This document shows positions 11,279-21,810 of a stretch of DNA of 64,000 bases, piece by piece. Each line of letters begins with the position of its first letter. The stretch's first letter is position 1. The position numbers and the translations under genes were made by a program. The notes below the pieces were generated by a model. It had not been told where the DNA came from, searched no databases, and saw nothing but the letters and a program-made list of their open reading frames with translations. This DNA comes from Apiotrichum sp. Y4204. Lineage: Eukaryota; Basidiomycota; Tremellomycetes; Trichosporonales; Trichosporonaceae. The stretch lies in NCBI GenBank assembly GCA_025531455.1, contig JAMYHL010000055.1, forward strand, positions 62,001 to 126,000, written 5' to 3'.

Positions 11279-11515
11279 CTTGTGCTCTACTCTCGTGTTC
11301 CCCAAGTCCTCATGCGAACACGGCTGACAGACAGCATGTGTTAGCGTTGATTGAGGGACGATATCGATGTCATTGTTTTGATGGTAGTGGTAGTCGCTGT
11401 TTGTTGTCATTTATGAACTTGTGCAAAATGCTTGTTGCACTGTCCAGGCCTGTACATCTTATGAGCTGCATCTCCCAGATCTAATCTGTCTGTGTCTCTA
11501 ACCGCACACAATGCC

Positions 11516-12398
11516 CTACGACGTCGCCTCGATGTCGCGCTGCATGAGCAAGTGGGGTTCTGTCGTCAGCAGCGACCGCCGCCGCAACTCACCTCCCTCC
11601 TCGTCAAACTCATCCCCGCGCACCTCATACCCAAGCTTCCCATAGAACTTGACCACGGGGATCTAAAATGAGTACTTCGCCAACTATCCAAACACACCTG
11701 CGAATGGATCTTGACAGTGACGACCCTCTTGCCGTCCACTTCGCGGACATACTTCATCTCCTCGGAGTGTGCGGCCGCATACTCCTCCAGCGCGTGCACA
11801 AGAACCCGCCCCAGCCCAAACGCGCGGTACGCCTTGCGCACCGCCAGGCGCGTGAGCTTGCCCCGCGACGGAACGAGGCGGATCGTCCCTGCCGGCGTAT
11901 CCGTCGACGTGTCGGTTACGAGAAAGTGGACGCCGGTGCCGTTTTCGTCCACGCTGGAATCAGAGCCTTGCACGAGGGCTAGAGCATGGGGACGCGCGGG
12001 AGTCACTCGAGGTGTACTGCCCCGCTTTGCGACTCACTCATCAAACTCGGTGTCTGCGGGAAACCCCTGTCGTTAACATTGCATGTACGGGGCGCATGGG
12101 ATGGTCAGAGATCAGAGATCAGAGATCCGCAGAGACGGCGAAAGACGGCCATGGCGCAATGGGGACAGCATCGAGTCCAGTGATCCAGTGCCAGTTCGGC
12201 CAGATCCATCCATGCCCCATGCTTCTTCATGTTTCATGCTCACCTGCTCATCAACAAACACTGCCGTCAGCCCCATCTCGCCCCATCTTGCGCCTCTCGC
12301 GCATCTGCAGCACACGCACCCTCGACGCGAATATCTCCGCACGCCTTGATGTCCGCTGCCGACGTCGCGCGCTTGCACGAGAACCGCTCCGTCGCCAT
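11516..12398 (-). CDS. GNAT-family N-acetyltransferase
   Basis: It is predicted to transfer an acetyl group from acetyl-CoA to an amine; the substrate is unknown. Exons run 12398 to 12320, 12260 to 12244 (17 nt), 12066 to 12038 (29 nt), then from 11953 onward with introns near 11664-11698 (35 nt) and 11546-11578 (33 nt). Spliced in this way the frame is continuous and gives the family pattern in order: DIRVEVFVDEQGFPADTEFD at the N-terminal helix and loop, a GTIRL strand, KLTRLAVRKAYRAFGLGR (the acetyl-CoA pyrophosphate-binding RxxGxG-type loop), and VVKFYGKLGYE with EPHLLM near the end. The last feature appears only if the 33-nt intron is removed. The protein is about 165-170 residues, normal for a single-domain GNAT. 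Intron 2 (12067-12243) holds a short ATCAGAG tandem repeat. Confidence 0.88.
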
Positions 12399-13223
12399 GG
12401 TGGAGATGAAACTTGGGATAGGAATGAAGGACCCAAGGTACTGACAAGTTGAAAATGGCCGACTCAAAACATCCAGTTTGGTGGAGGCCGGGTCACCGGG
12501 TGGTTGTCACCTCCAAAGTCAACAATTCGCCGGCAGGGGCCGGTGCATCCCATCATGGTCCTCTCGCCATCAGTGTCGTTATCGATCCTTCAGAGAGAGG
12601 TCTCCCATGGCCTGCACTTCGCCCCGCTCAACTGAATAGCTCGCGGATTGTGTTTGATCATCGATATGGGCTCGATACATTGTGGCTCGATACATCGTGA
12701 CTCCGATCTCGCATCAGATTGCAGGTCGACAGCTGAGCGGCCACAACCGCATTCTTGTCACAACTCGCCTCGTGATACTGAGGAAAGCGGAAATGCTGGT
12801 CTCCCGAAAGGCCGAAAGATGGTCCGAAGGGGTCCGCAGCTCCACCGCGGACATTGCGCACGGTGCGCCTGCTGGCAACCTCTAGGACGAGAAGCGTGCA
12901 GCCAATATCTGATTCCCGGATCCTGCTCTCCTCCGGGTATCTAGTATATCTAGGTATCTCATCTCTGACCCAGATCTGTGGATACAGCCATCGTAGGATT
13001 GTCATGCGGATCTGGCCATGTCGCTGTACCGCATTCTCCGGATTCCTCGCCCGATCTTCTCCCATCTACATTCTTTCGAGAACAATTGCGAGCTAACCAC
13101 TAGAAAATCAAGCTGGCCAAGTTTAGTCAACACGCAAGCGTCAAGCATCCTGCAAGAAACGTCGACAGCGCCCATGGGTTGGTTTTATGTGGCATGGCGG
13201 GGGAAACCCTTACCGCCCCTGTC
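12399..13223. other. Intergenic DNA
   Basis: No frame shows recognisable protein features. Short near-palindromic runs such as GGGCTCGATACATTGTGGCTCGATACATCG (12668-12697, a direct repeat of GGCTCGATACAT) occur, but I cannot assign them a role. Confidence 0.45.
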
Positions 13224-13478
13224 TTATCTGATCCCAGAAACTGGGCGAACAATAGAAGCCGGGCGCCGCAGGGAGGGACGCGGGGGCGGCAGGAGCTGGC
13301 GCTTGGGCCGCAGCCGCAAAGTGAGGCGAGATGAGGCAAGACGGTGAGAGAAGAGGAGGCGACGATGCAGTACTAAATTGACAGACGCAGCAGCGACAGC
13401 CCAGGAGGCCAGGGCGCCGGTGTTCATCTGAGCATGCTGGGCCAGCTGGGCAAGCTGCTGGCAGGCGTCAGGCGCCAT
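13224..13478 (-). CDS. Doubtful small ORF
   Basis: An open frame starting at MAPDACQQLAQLAQHAQ encodes about 84 residues. The first 30 codons use the GC-rich codons typical of genes here, and the peptide has an amphipathic Gln/Ala-rich start followed by a hydrophobic ASWAVAAAS stretch. The second half is arginine- and proline-rich and less gene-like. The opposite strand carries splice-like signals over the same bases (GTGAGGCGAG ... TACTAAATTGACAG, 13321-13383). I recognise no family; it may not be a gene. Confidence 0.2.
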   Translation of the reverse strand: MAPDACQQLAQLAQHAQMNTGALASWAVAAASVNLVLHRRLLFSHRLASSRLTLRLRPKRQLLPPPRPSLRRPASIVRPVSGIR

Positions 13479-15363
13479 GGCCGCGCGATGGAGATTTTGG
13501 AGGCAACCCACAAGACCACGGTCTTTTGTGCCCAGATCCGTGATCCGAGTTCCTGATACCATTCCTGAGCAGAACAAGACACGACCCACACCCAAGAACA
13601 AGACCAGGAACAGCGGCAGTCCCAAGGCTGGGACGCTCCGTGCTCGTCCTTGGCGCGACGATTGTGGAGATACACTCTCGTTATTTGGGTGATTCCTTCG
13701 CTGGGTGACATACTTCCACACCAGGCGGGCTTGGAAGAAGAACGAAAAATCAATAGAAAAATCAGTGACTTTTGATGTGCCATGTCGCATGTTCCATGTG
13801 GGACGGTTGGAAGACGCCACCACAGTACAACGTCTTGGCCCTATGAGGCGTCTCAGGACGTGTTTGAGGCCAAACTTCGAGCTGGTGAGTTGGAAAGCGA
13901 GGAAGCGACCGGTGTGCCCAACTATACAGGAGGTGGTGAACCGCAAGACCATTCTCGATTGCGACCCGTGTCAGAGGCTGCGGATGCGATCGCGTGTCAC
14001 ATTTTACATAGCATGCGCGTGTACTTGCATACCTGCCCGAGTCCTACTCAGGCCGAGGTTGGTGTTTTGGCTTCCACGTCTCAACCTCGCAAGATGTAGC
14101 ACCGCTCAACAGGGCCACACCGCGTTGCCCCAATCGCCACATTCCGATCCTGGCGCCACCGACGCCCCCCGGCACGCCCCGCGGACACCTCCTGCCTTCA
14201 CCGCGGTGAGCTTTAGAGGACTCGAGCGGACTGATGGAGCACGAAGACGCACAATGCTTGCATGATACTACAGACGCAGGGTGCTCAATACTTTACTGTA
14301 CCACAGAGTCCGAGCCGCTGTCCACAGGACAGTAAGTGGCACTCTCCTGTGGCGCCGCCAGAGCCGCCAGCTCAACGCCACTCCCAGCGCCATCAACGCC
14401 GAACCCCCACGTCCAACGCGGAAACCGTCGGTATCGCCGGATCCTGGGACATTTTGTCTCGAACTCTGACCTCTAATCGAGCCCATGGCCGCTGGCCTCT
14501 GGACTCTGCGCGTCAGGTGGAGCAGGCTGCGGTGGCTCTTGGCGTTCATAATTTCTCCTAGTGCCGAGAGGGACCGAGTGCCATCGAGAACAGCCCGGCC
14601 AACCTTCCGGCCAGCATCTCGCAGTCTCCTGGCACTTGATCGAGACGCCTCACCACCTACTCACCTAGCCGCCTGTGCAGCTCCGGCTGGCCAGCTTCAT
14701 CTCAGCACCGCGGGCCCTGTCTCCGCGGCTTCGTGGTTTGTTTAGCCGACAGGGCGCTGATCAACCAAATCGATCCGCTGTACTCGAGTCGCGATCCCCG
14801 GCTGGGTCTACCCTCCACGGTCCATGGTCCACGGTCCACGGTTCATCGGTATCGTTACACATTTACGTCCCATATCGCCCAGCGTAACCTCGTTATCCAG
14901 TAGGCGCCCATCTCTCAGCCCCAATCTCATCTCCCCCATCGAACATCATTCTGTCGCAATCTCCAGCGCCGAGCCGTAAAGCACGAGCACCAGAATATCA
15001 CCAAGCTCCAAGCTCCAACAGTCCTCACGTTCCTGCCAAAGCCCAGCGCCACACACAGCAGTGACCGCGGCCCGCGAGCTCCGCTCTTGGCCTCCCATCG
15101 CAGCACATCACACATCCTGGTTGTCATTGCGTGGATCCCCGTTCCCAGTTCCTGACCTGCCCCGACTGTTGCATCGACTTGGCATCACGATCGTGCGCCC
15201 CCCGGTGGTCCCCTCCGCCCCAGCCTTACGCCTTCGAGCTTTGAGCTTCCAGACTCCAGACTTCAGACTGCAGACTCACAGCTGTCGTCTTGCTACCCTA
15301 CACACCCAGGCAGCACTTTATAATCCCCTCCTAATCGCACCCCCACGTTTCCTCTTTTTCACC
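13479..15363. other. Intergenic DNA and leader of the carbonic anhydrase gene
   Basis: I see no supportable coding region. A short tandem repeat of the GGTCCACGGTCCATGG type lies at about 14816-14845. The last several hundred bases before 15364 are C-rich and probably hold the promoter and 5' leader. Confidence 0.45.
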
Positions 15364-16947
15364 ATGCCGATGCCAAACATGTTCAAGTCGATCGGACGCA
15401 GCGGTGGCCAGCGACACGTCCAGGCAACCATCGATGCCAGCGCAAACCCTGAAGCCGGCGAAAAGCACGGCTCGACGCTCTACCCCGAACTCAAGGAGCT
15501 CATGCAGCGCAACGAGCGGTGGTCGAAGCGCGTTGCCCAGGCTGACCCCGGGTGAGTGCCGTGAGCGGGAGTCTGGAAGACTGCAAGTCAAGTCTTGTCG
15601 CGCCACGTACACTCGGCAGATTGGGTGTGACGGCGAGGGCCACCCCGGCGAACACTCTGGGCCCAGCTCTTTATTGCGATAGCGGCTGACCACCAGATTC
15701 TTTCCAAGGCATTACCCGGGCCAGCGTCCCGAGATCCTCTGGATTGGATGTGAGTTGGCAAGCAGCCGTCGCGGCATACTAGCAACAAGCGCGCCACTTC
15801 CTCCAATGCGCGACAGCAGCTCATCGCAGGTTCCGACGCGCGTGTCCCCGAGACGACCATCCTGGGCTCCCAGCCCGGCGACATCTTTGTGCATCGTGGA
15901 ATCGCCAAGTGAGTGGGCGTGAGACTGGCGGGGGTCGGGGCGTCTGGCAGAAGGGAGATGGGAGAGGAGATGGGAGCAGGGAGAGGAGGGTAGTGCCCCT
16001 CCAGTCCGCCGATCCGGGTGAGTCGTCGCCTCGACGCACCCAGCTCGCGCATCATCAGCGGGCAGTCGCCGCGATAAGGACCAGTAGCGCAGATAGGCCG
16101 ATATGGGCCCATCACGTCCATCACGTCCATCACCGTCCCACCTCCCGAGACATCGCGTTCGAGGCAATCAGACGAGATCACGCGGGTGACACCCCATCGC
16201 CCCATCGCATCGCGTGATGTGCCCCGTCCCCCGGGCTTGATGCGAGTCCTGGTCTAACCACAGCCTCTACTCGCCCACCGACGACTCGCTCAACGCCGCC
16301 ATGATGATCGCCCTGATCAACTTTAAGGTCAAGCACATTGTCGTGGCTGTGAGTAACCGCGTACTCTGACGTGGAACGCGATGAGGGCGCGATCCGGGCG
16401 GTGTGACCCGCCGCCAGCTGTACGACCCTCTGGTTTTTCTTAGCTGTCTCGTGCTCCTCGCGACTCGACAGCCAGAACTCGACGCGGCAGGCTGCACGGT
16501 CCGCGGTCTACCCGCAGCTAACTTCCCAGGGCCACTCAAACTGCGTCGGCTGCCAGACGGCACTGCGCGCCTCTGTCCTGCCCCCCGTACCCGAGACCCA
16601 GGCGATACAGCGGTACCTCAAGCCGCTGACGGCGCTCGCGCGCGCAATGGCGACCGAGGACGGGCCGCCGTCGCTCGACCTGCTCGTAGAGGAAAACGTC
16701 GCTCAGCAAGTGCGTAACCTCCTCCACTCGCAGGTCGTCCTCGACGACTGGAAGCGCCGGGGCGAGAATGGCGTAACTATCCACGGATGGGTGTACCAGC
16801 TCGAAAACGTGAGTACTTACAGAAGGACATTCAGCAGCAACTTGGATACTTGGACTCACGCCGCAGGGCACGATCCGGGACCTCGGCATCTCGCAGGGCC
16901 CGCCGGGATCCAAGCCTGGTCCCAAGATGGGTCCCAGGCTCTTCTAG
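15364..16947 (+). CDS. Beta-class carbonic anhydrase
   Basis: It interconverts CO2 and bicarbonate; in fungi this family (Nce103/Can2) supplies bicarbonate for fatty-acid, nucleotide and amino-acid synthesis in air and contributes to CO2 sensing. The spliced protein of about 270 residues shows the zinc site in order: IGCSDARVPET, with the first zinc Cys and the Asp-Arg dyad created across an intron (TGGATTGGAT, then GTTCCGACGCG), DIFVHRGIANLY, and VVAGHSNCVGCQTA with the zinc His and second Cys. The C-terminal half ends in VTIHGWVYQLENGTIRDLG, a conserved beta-CA element. Six exons are separated by introns near 15552-15698, 15750-15829, 15910-16262, 16350-16529 and 16810-16866. The start at 15364 gives a basic N-terminus that could be a weak mitochondrial signal. 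Confidence 0.93.
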
Positions 16948-17384
16948 ATGGGCTGCAAGCTGCAGGCTGGAGCTGCAGGCAGCAGGACATATCCCGCCTT
17001 CATGGGGCGGTCCTTGTCCACATTTGCATCCCTTCATCCCATCTATTGTCCATATCCCGACCTCTGTATGCTGTATGCTGTATACTGCGTCCGGCGCGCC
17101 GACGATGATACCCTAATACCATTGCCTGTAGATTCCTGCTAGAACAGCGTGGTTAGATAATCCCCTCCTCCCCTATCCCCAGCTTGTCATATCTATACAT
17201 ACGATTTACGGCGGCCAGGTTGCGTGGCGTGTCCGCGGCTGGCTATGTCATGGTCGAGTGTCGAGAGCTCGAGAGCAGGGAGTGGTGCGTGACCGCGACC
17301 TTGTCAACCGCATACTGACTCGCTTGGGCCAGAAATATAATACATGCAACAACAAAGTTATCCACGTCTACTGTAATCCAGAGC
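16948..17384. other. Convergent intergenic region
   Basis: It separates the 3' ends of the carbonic anhydrase gene and the orphan gene on the minus strand. Short repeats such as GTATGCTGTATGCTGTATACTG (about 17066-17087) are present; nothing else is seen. Confidence 0.5.
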
Positions 17385-19124
17385 CTAGGCCTCGCCCGTC
17401 CATTCGACGAGCGCGTCCGCATCCATCTCCATCATCTGCCCGTCGAGGCCCACGTCCATGGCCACAGCGTCAGTCGGGATGTTCGCCACCTGCACCTGCG
17501 CCTCGCCCTCTCCAGCCTCGCCATCCTCCCCCCTCTCGCCAGTCTCAGCCGCCTCGACGGCCTGCACGGCCTGCACGACCTCGCGCTCGCTGGCGGGCCA
17601 GACGCCCACCTCGCCCGAGGCCCACATCCAGTCCTCGCCGCGGTCTCTCGGTGCGCGTCCGCGGCGCATCAGCGGCACAGGAAGCGTAAAGCGGCAGTGG
17701 GAGGGCGCGACGTGACCAAGCCGCAGACCAGCGGGTTTCGGGCCGTCGCCGGACGCATGTACCGCCGCGGGGGTCGCGCGCAGGGCGGCGGACGCAGCGG
17801 AGATTGTATCGAGGCGGCGGTATACGTCGTCGAGGCGCGGCGAGCGCCATGTCGGCGTGCGTACCTCGAGCACCTTTTCAGAAACGCCCTCTGCCCACCC
17901 GCCCTTTGTGCGCGTGGGTGCCTGTTCGCGGAGCACGTCGAGCCAGTGCGCGCGCCGCAGATCCGGGAGCGAGAGGCCAAAACTCGGGGCTTCGTCCGGG
18001 TCGTCCTCGCCTGCCGAGGAGTACTCGCTCGACATGTAGTCGATGTGCAGGGCTGCGGGGGAGAGGTCCGCAAAGGCCGCGTCCTGGGCTGCTTTGGCGC
18101 GGCGTTTTTGTTTCTTAAGTTAGCGGAGAGGAAGGAAGTGGGAGGTAACAGAGATGAGAACAGTGGCAAAAGGGAGGAAGTGCCAATACACACCAGATCC
18201 TTGCGCGCCCACCGCCGGCGCTTCTTGATGTTCCTCTCCTGCCGGCGCGCCGCGAGCGGATCGACATCCACGAGATAACGTTTACAAAAGTTTGCAAACG
18301 CCGTGCGCGCCGCCGTCTACCATAAGCGTCAGCATCCCTTAAGGCGCCAGCACACACCTTGACGATATCCTCGCGCAGATCCTCGGGCGGGACTTTGGGC
18401 CACGCGCCCGCGCCCGCCTCGTCAATAAACGCCCCGCACACCCTCTCAACCCACTAGAACGTCAGCTTGATCAGTCTCCCGCACGCACCGCGACATTCGC
18501 CTCGTCCGTCGGCCCGCGCACCCAGTCCGGCCCCCCGGCCCTCGGAGGCGGCAGCGCCTCGTCCTCACGCACGCCCATCTCGGCGCGCATGCGCGCGCGC
18601 AGCGCCCGCGCAAGCTCCACCCGCCGTCCGCGCTCCACGCGTTTCCCGCTCGCGGTGCGTTTTGCCGGCGGCGGCGAGGAGCGTTTCCGGCGCCGGCGGC
18701 GCTCTCCTGATGCTGGTGCTGGTGCTGGCGCTGCGGGCGGGTCTGGGGGATCGTGTGGGTCGTGTGGATCGTGTGGATCGTGAGAGTGGGGGTGCGCTGC
18801 GAGTTGTTCAACGACGACGGGGACGGGGGCGAACGGAAATAAATGGGGCATGGCGGGAAGACCTTCTGGGAGGCCCTCTGGAAGACCTTCCTGGAGGCCC
18901 TCGAGGTCGCCCGTGGGCATCTCCTCGAGGAGACGGCGGTCACCGCGCTCGCGCTCCGCGTCGGCAAGGGCGCGGCGGAGGCGGAGGACCTCGGCCTTGA
19001 GCTGCGGTACGGACCAGCCGTCCAGCTCCGCGAGGTCCGGGTCCGCCTCGTCGAGGAGATTGCCGTCCGGCGGGTGGAGGTGCGCGAGGGCCGAGATGAA
19101 GGACGCGGTGTGGTCTTGTTCCAT
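17385..19124 (-). CDS. Orphan protein with N-terminal zipper and low-complexity repeats
   Basis: A spliced minus-strand gene of roughly 500 residues whose family I do not recognise. It starts MEQDHTASFISALAHLHPPD and soon has a leucine-zipper-like helix (VPQLKAEVLRLRRALADAE). Then come a short GLPEGLPEGLP repeat, an HDPHDPHDPHDP run (near 18760-18785), a proline/alanine stretch and a strongly basic RRRRRKRSSPPPAKR block resembling a nuclear localisation signal. Later exons carry WVERVCGAFIDEAGAGAWP, a KRYLVDVDPLAARRQERNIK basic helix and, after 18112, a long exon with LPDLRRAHWLDVLREQAP, ending VEWTGEA. Introns lie near 18455-18490, 18316-18358 and 18114-18193. The zipper plus basic block suggests a nuclear or chromatin-linked role, but this is inference only. 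Confidence 0.75.
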
Positions 19125-19477
19125 GGATCATGAGATGGGGGATAGAGGATGGGAATATGAGGAGTTTGACTTTTGTTGTTGTGTTGATCTGACACTTTTT
19201 GGTCCCGGATTGGTGGCAATGAGCCTTCCGAGGTGGTGGCCACAGTCGTCGACACAGCTCCGCTGCTCCGCTGCTCCGCTGCTCCGCTGCTCCGCTGCTC
19301 CGCTCCGCTCTTGCCTCCCTAACACACGCCGTTCACTCATCACATTGTCCGTTTCATCAATAATATGGAGGTGGTTCATGGCATGGCATGGGTTCGGAGG
19401 GCGCTCTATTCACATCTCTCATGGCATGGTATTACAGTCTAGTGGGGGGGAGGCGACGCGGCGGAATGTAGTACAGT
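19125..19477. other. Intergenic DNA with tandem repeat
   Basis: It lies between the start of the orphan gene and the stop of the oxidoreductase gene, both on the minus strand, so it should contain the orphan's promoter. Its main feature is the CGCTGCTC repeat listed separately. Confidence 0.5.
19256..19309. repeat. 8-bp tandem repeat CGCTGCTC, about six copies
   Basis: CGCTGCTC units are repeated without interruption from about 19260 to 19300, flanked by partial copies. It is a minisatellite-like array in the presumed promoter of the orphan gene on the minus strand. Confidence 0.85.
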
Positions 19478-21125
19478 TTACAGCTTCTTCTGGGGGAGGG
19501 CGCTCTGCTCGGACGCAAGGCGGATGGCCCAGGTGAGCTCGTAGGTCTTTGTCGAGTCGGCGTAGCTCGAGAGAATGTGTGGGTTGGGTCCGCCCTCGAT
19601 CGCGTCGATAAAGTTTGCAATCTCCGAGAAGAAGGGGTCGTCGTCCGTGAAGCTGTGGCGCTCCTCGTGGTCGTCGCCGGGGCGGCGGACCATGAGCACC
19701 GGCGCGTTGTAAGGATCAATCAGGCGCATGTGGTAGCCGTCTGCCCAGAGCTCAAGCTCGCAGTCGTACGCAGTGCCCTGCAGCGCGACCGTGTGGGTAA
19801 AGCTGCCGACGGCGCCGTTCTCGTACTTCCACACAGCGGCGGTGATACGCGGAATGCGGTTGGCCTCGGGAATGACGCTCTCGTCGATGGGAATCTTGGA
19901 GAGCTTGCCGGGCGCCTCGTACCACTCGACTGCGCGAGCGCTGGGAGTCAGTAGGGGATCTACAACCAGGAGGAGCGAAACGCTCCTATATCAACTCACG
20001 AAACCGAGTCCATGACAACGTCGCCGCCAAAGTAGCGTGAGAGGTCACAGAAATGGGTGCCCTGCTCGATGACGGGGCCCATGTCCCTGGCCTTGTCCCA
20101 CCATGCGGGCTTCTTGATCGCCTCGTATGCGGCGGACTGCTGTCAGTGGGAGTCAAGGCGGAGTGTGAGGCTGTCAACACCCCACAACCTCTCAACTACT
20201 CACGTAACGCGCGTTGGTGGCCATGACGGTAAGGTCGTTCTCGTGGATGATCTGCTTCATCTTCTGGACGCAGCGGAGGTAGCGGAGCATGTACCCGACG
20301 GACACAATGTTGCCGTTCTCGACGAGCTTCTCGGCGACCTGGAAGGTCTCGTCAATGGGGCCGGCGGATACGGGCTGCGTGTGAGTGGGGAAATGGGCAG
20401 GAGGAGCGAGGTCGGTCTGATGGGCATGGAGGTGGGACGCGGCACGCCATACCCGTTCCACCTCTGTCCATCACTCTGTCACCCGCAGCAACTCACCTTC
20501 TCGATAAAGTACGCGACCTTGGGGAAGAACTTGATGAGGTCGAGCTCCAGATTGCGCCCCTTGGACATGCCGCCACGGAACGCGGGGGGAGTGCCGACAA
20601 TGATGGCCCTGGAGGTTAGTCGCCGAGACGAAACAAGAGTGATGGATTACGGCTCTTGCAGCGGGACACACCCGCCCCTCTCACACACTCACTTGGGCTC
20701 CTCGCCGCCCTCCTTCTTCAGGGCGGCGTGGTAGTCGTCGAGGGTCTTGTACACGATCGTGTCCTTGTACGCCGACTCGACGAAACTCTCGCACTTCTTC
20801 TGCAGGACGGCCTTTGCGCGCGCCGTGTCCGGGTCGATCAGCGCCTTGACCTTGAGACGGGGGCCGAGCTTGTGTTCGAGACGGAACGAGTGGTTCCACG
20901 GCCCCTCGTGCGAGCCGAACATGATGTTCTGGGGTCAGTCTGGGATACGGGGATGACGGTGGACGGTGGACGGGGGCAGCGCTGCGGCGCTGCGCAAGCA
21001 CCGAGGAGCATCTCCCACCGTCGCCAAGGCCTCGGACTTACACCAGCGCCAATCATGACCACATCAAAGTCCTCGCCGGGGGGAGGCGGCGGCTGGCTGC
21101 GGTTGCAAAGATCAGGAATCGGCAT
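19478..21125 (-). CDS. Gfo/Idh/MocA-type NAD(P)-dependent oxidoreductase
   Basis: A Rossmann-fold dehydrogenase, probably acting on a sugar or sugar-like substrate. Near the N-terminus FDVVMIGAGN (joined across an intron at about 20934-21041) is the dinucleotide-binding glycine-rich loop, followed by IMFGSHEGPWNHSF. ALIDPDTARA, AIIVGTPPAFRGG and FIEKPVSAG follow in family order; EKP is the hallmark catalytic-lysine motif of Gfo/Idh/MocA proteins. YMLRYLRCVQKMKQII, KPAWWDKARDMGPVIEQGTH and HFCDLSRYFGGD then lead into the C-terminal beta-sheet domain, which ends ALPQKKL. The start used is the ATG at 21125, giving about 400 residues, usual for the family. A 5' exon at 21556-21810 could instead be joined (see that entry). 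Confidence 0.88.
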
Positions 21126-21555
21126 CACGTCACAGAGGACAATGGTGATCGGTCGCGCCGCGACGGCATTGTTCGGGACAATGGAAGGGGATGGGAATCG
21201 GAGATGCGGCGAGGCATATGCACAGTTTTATAATGGAAATTTTCGAGTAGACGGATGTGTGTGCAGCAAAGACGACGGTGTCAGCACATCAGAACGATGG
21301 GGGCTGCGGAGAGATCTGGAGGAGCGGAACACTGCCGGAGCCGGGCAGCGACCTGCGAATGCTGCTGTGCTGCGACATGCAGCAGCGAGCAGCGGCACAG
21401 ACGCACAGAGTACACCGGCTCGGCGCTCCACTCGGCATATCAAGCGGAGCATCTCGCAGCCGGCGGTACCGCCGGCGCCATTAGAACCCTGGGGCGGCGA
21501 ACCCCTGGCTTTGGAGCCATGGTGGTGCTGCTCCTCCTTCACTCTTACTCGGTAC
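21126..21555. other. Intergenic region or long intron
   Basis: About 430 bases with no gene of their own. If the leader exon at 21556-21810 belongs to the oxidoreductase, this stretch is its first intron; if not, it is the oxidoreductase promoter. Confidence 0.5.
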
Positions 21556-21810
21556 TCACGCCTCCATACGCGTGTCCATGTCGACATTGATGCCGTGGTG
21601 GGGGATATCCTCTGGCCCACCGTCGGCGCGGCTGAGCGTGTTCTCAATCGGCACGGGGAGACCTGAACGGAAGCCGCGCGCCTGGAACGACAGCGACAGC
21701 GGCAGCTGGAAGGCGGCGGGGCGGGCATGGACGGTGGTGAAGCCGCGCGCCGAGGCCGCGGCGATGGCGGTGGCGGGGCGGACGCTGCGTACGAGCGTGC
21801 GGGAGAGCAT
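21556..21810 (-). CDS. Short protein with mitochondrial presequence, or first exon of the oxidoreductase
   Basis: An 84-codon frame begins MLSRTLVRSVRPATAIAAAS, an arginine/serine/alanine-rich, acid-free N-terminus typical of a mitochondrial targeting peptide. It continues with RGFRSGLPVPIENTLSRA and ends DMDTRMEA before TGA. Codon use is gene-like. The stop overlaps a perfect donor (GGC|GTGAGT). Splicing from there to an acceptor at about 21101 (TTTGCAACCGCAG) would keep frame with the PPPPPGEDFDVV start of the oxidoreductase. So it is either a separate small mitochondrial protein or an alternative leader exon that would send the oxidoreductase to mitochondria. I recognise no family. Confidence 0.6.
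   Translation of the reverse strand: MLSRTLVRSVRPATAIAAASARGFTTVHARPAAFQLPLSLSFQARGFRSGLPVPIENTLSRADGGPEDIPHHGINVDMDTRMEA

Larger units (their letters stand above)
10600..11480 (+). ncRNA. Putative spliced non-coding RNA, intronic snoRNA host gene
   Basis: No frame here codes for a plausible protein, but splice signals are strong and regular. Proposed introns are 10645-10858 (GTAAGT...GGCTAACAAAGCAG), 10910-11107 (GTGAGT...TGCTAACAG) and 11134-11330 (GTGAGT...GGCTGACAG), of 214, 198 and 197 nt. They separate exons of only 51 nt (10859-10909) and 26 nt (11108-11133). Exons 1 and 2 both end in ACTGA at the donor, and exons 2 and 3 both begin with CTA. Coding introns in this window are mostly 33-100 nt, so three near-200-nt introns in an unannotated transcript are distinctive. 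Such an architecture is known for fungal and animal host genes whose introns carry snoRNAs while the exons are discarded. The transcript ends are not defined; the limits given are approximate. Confidence 0.5.

Noticed and set aside
11954..12037. Alternative GNAT splice using the CTCTAG acceptor near 11981
   Set aside because: It puts the following exon out of frame; the acceptor at 11954 restores the frame and the family motif.
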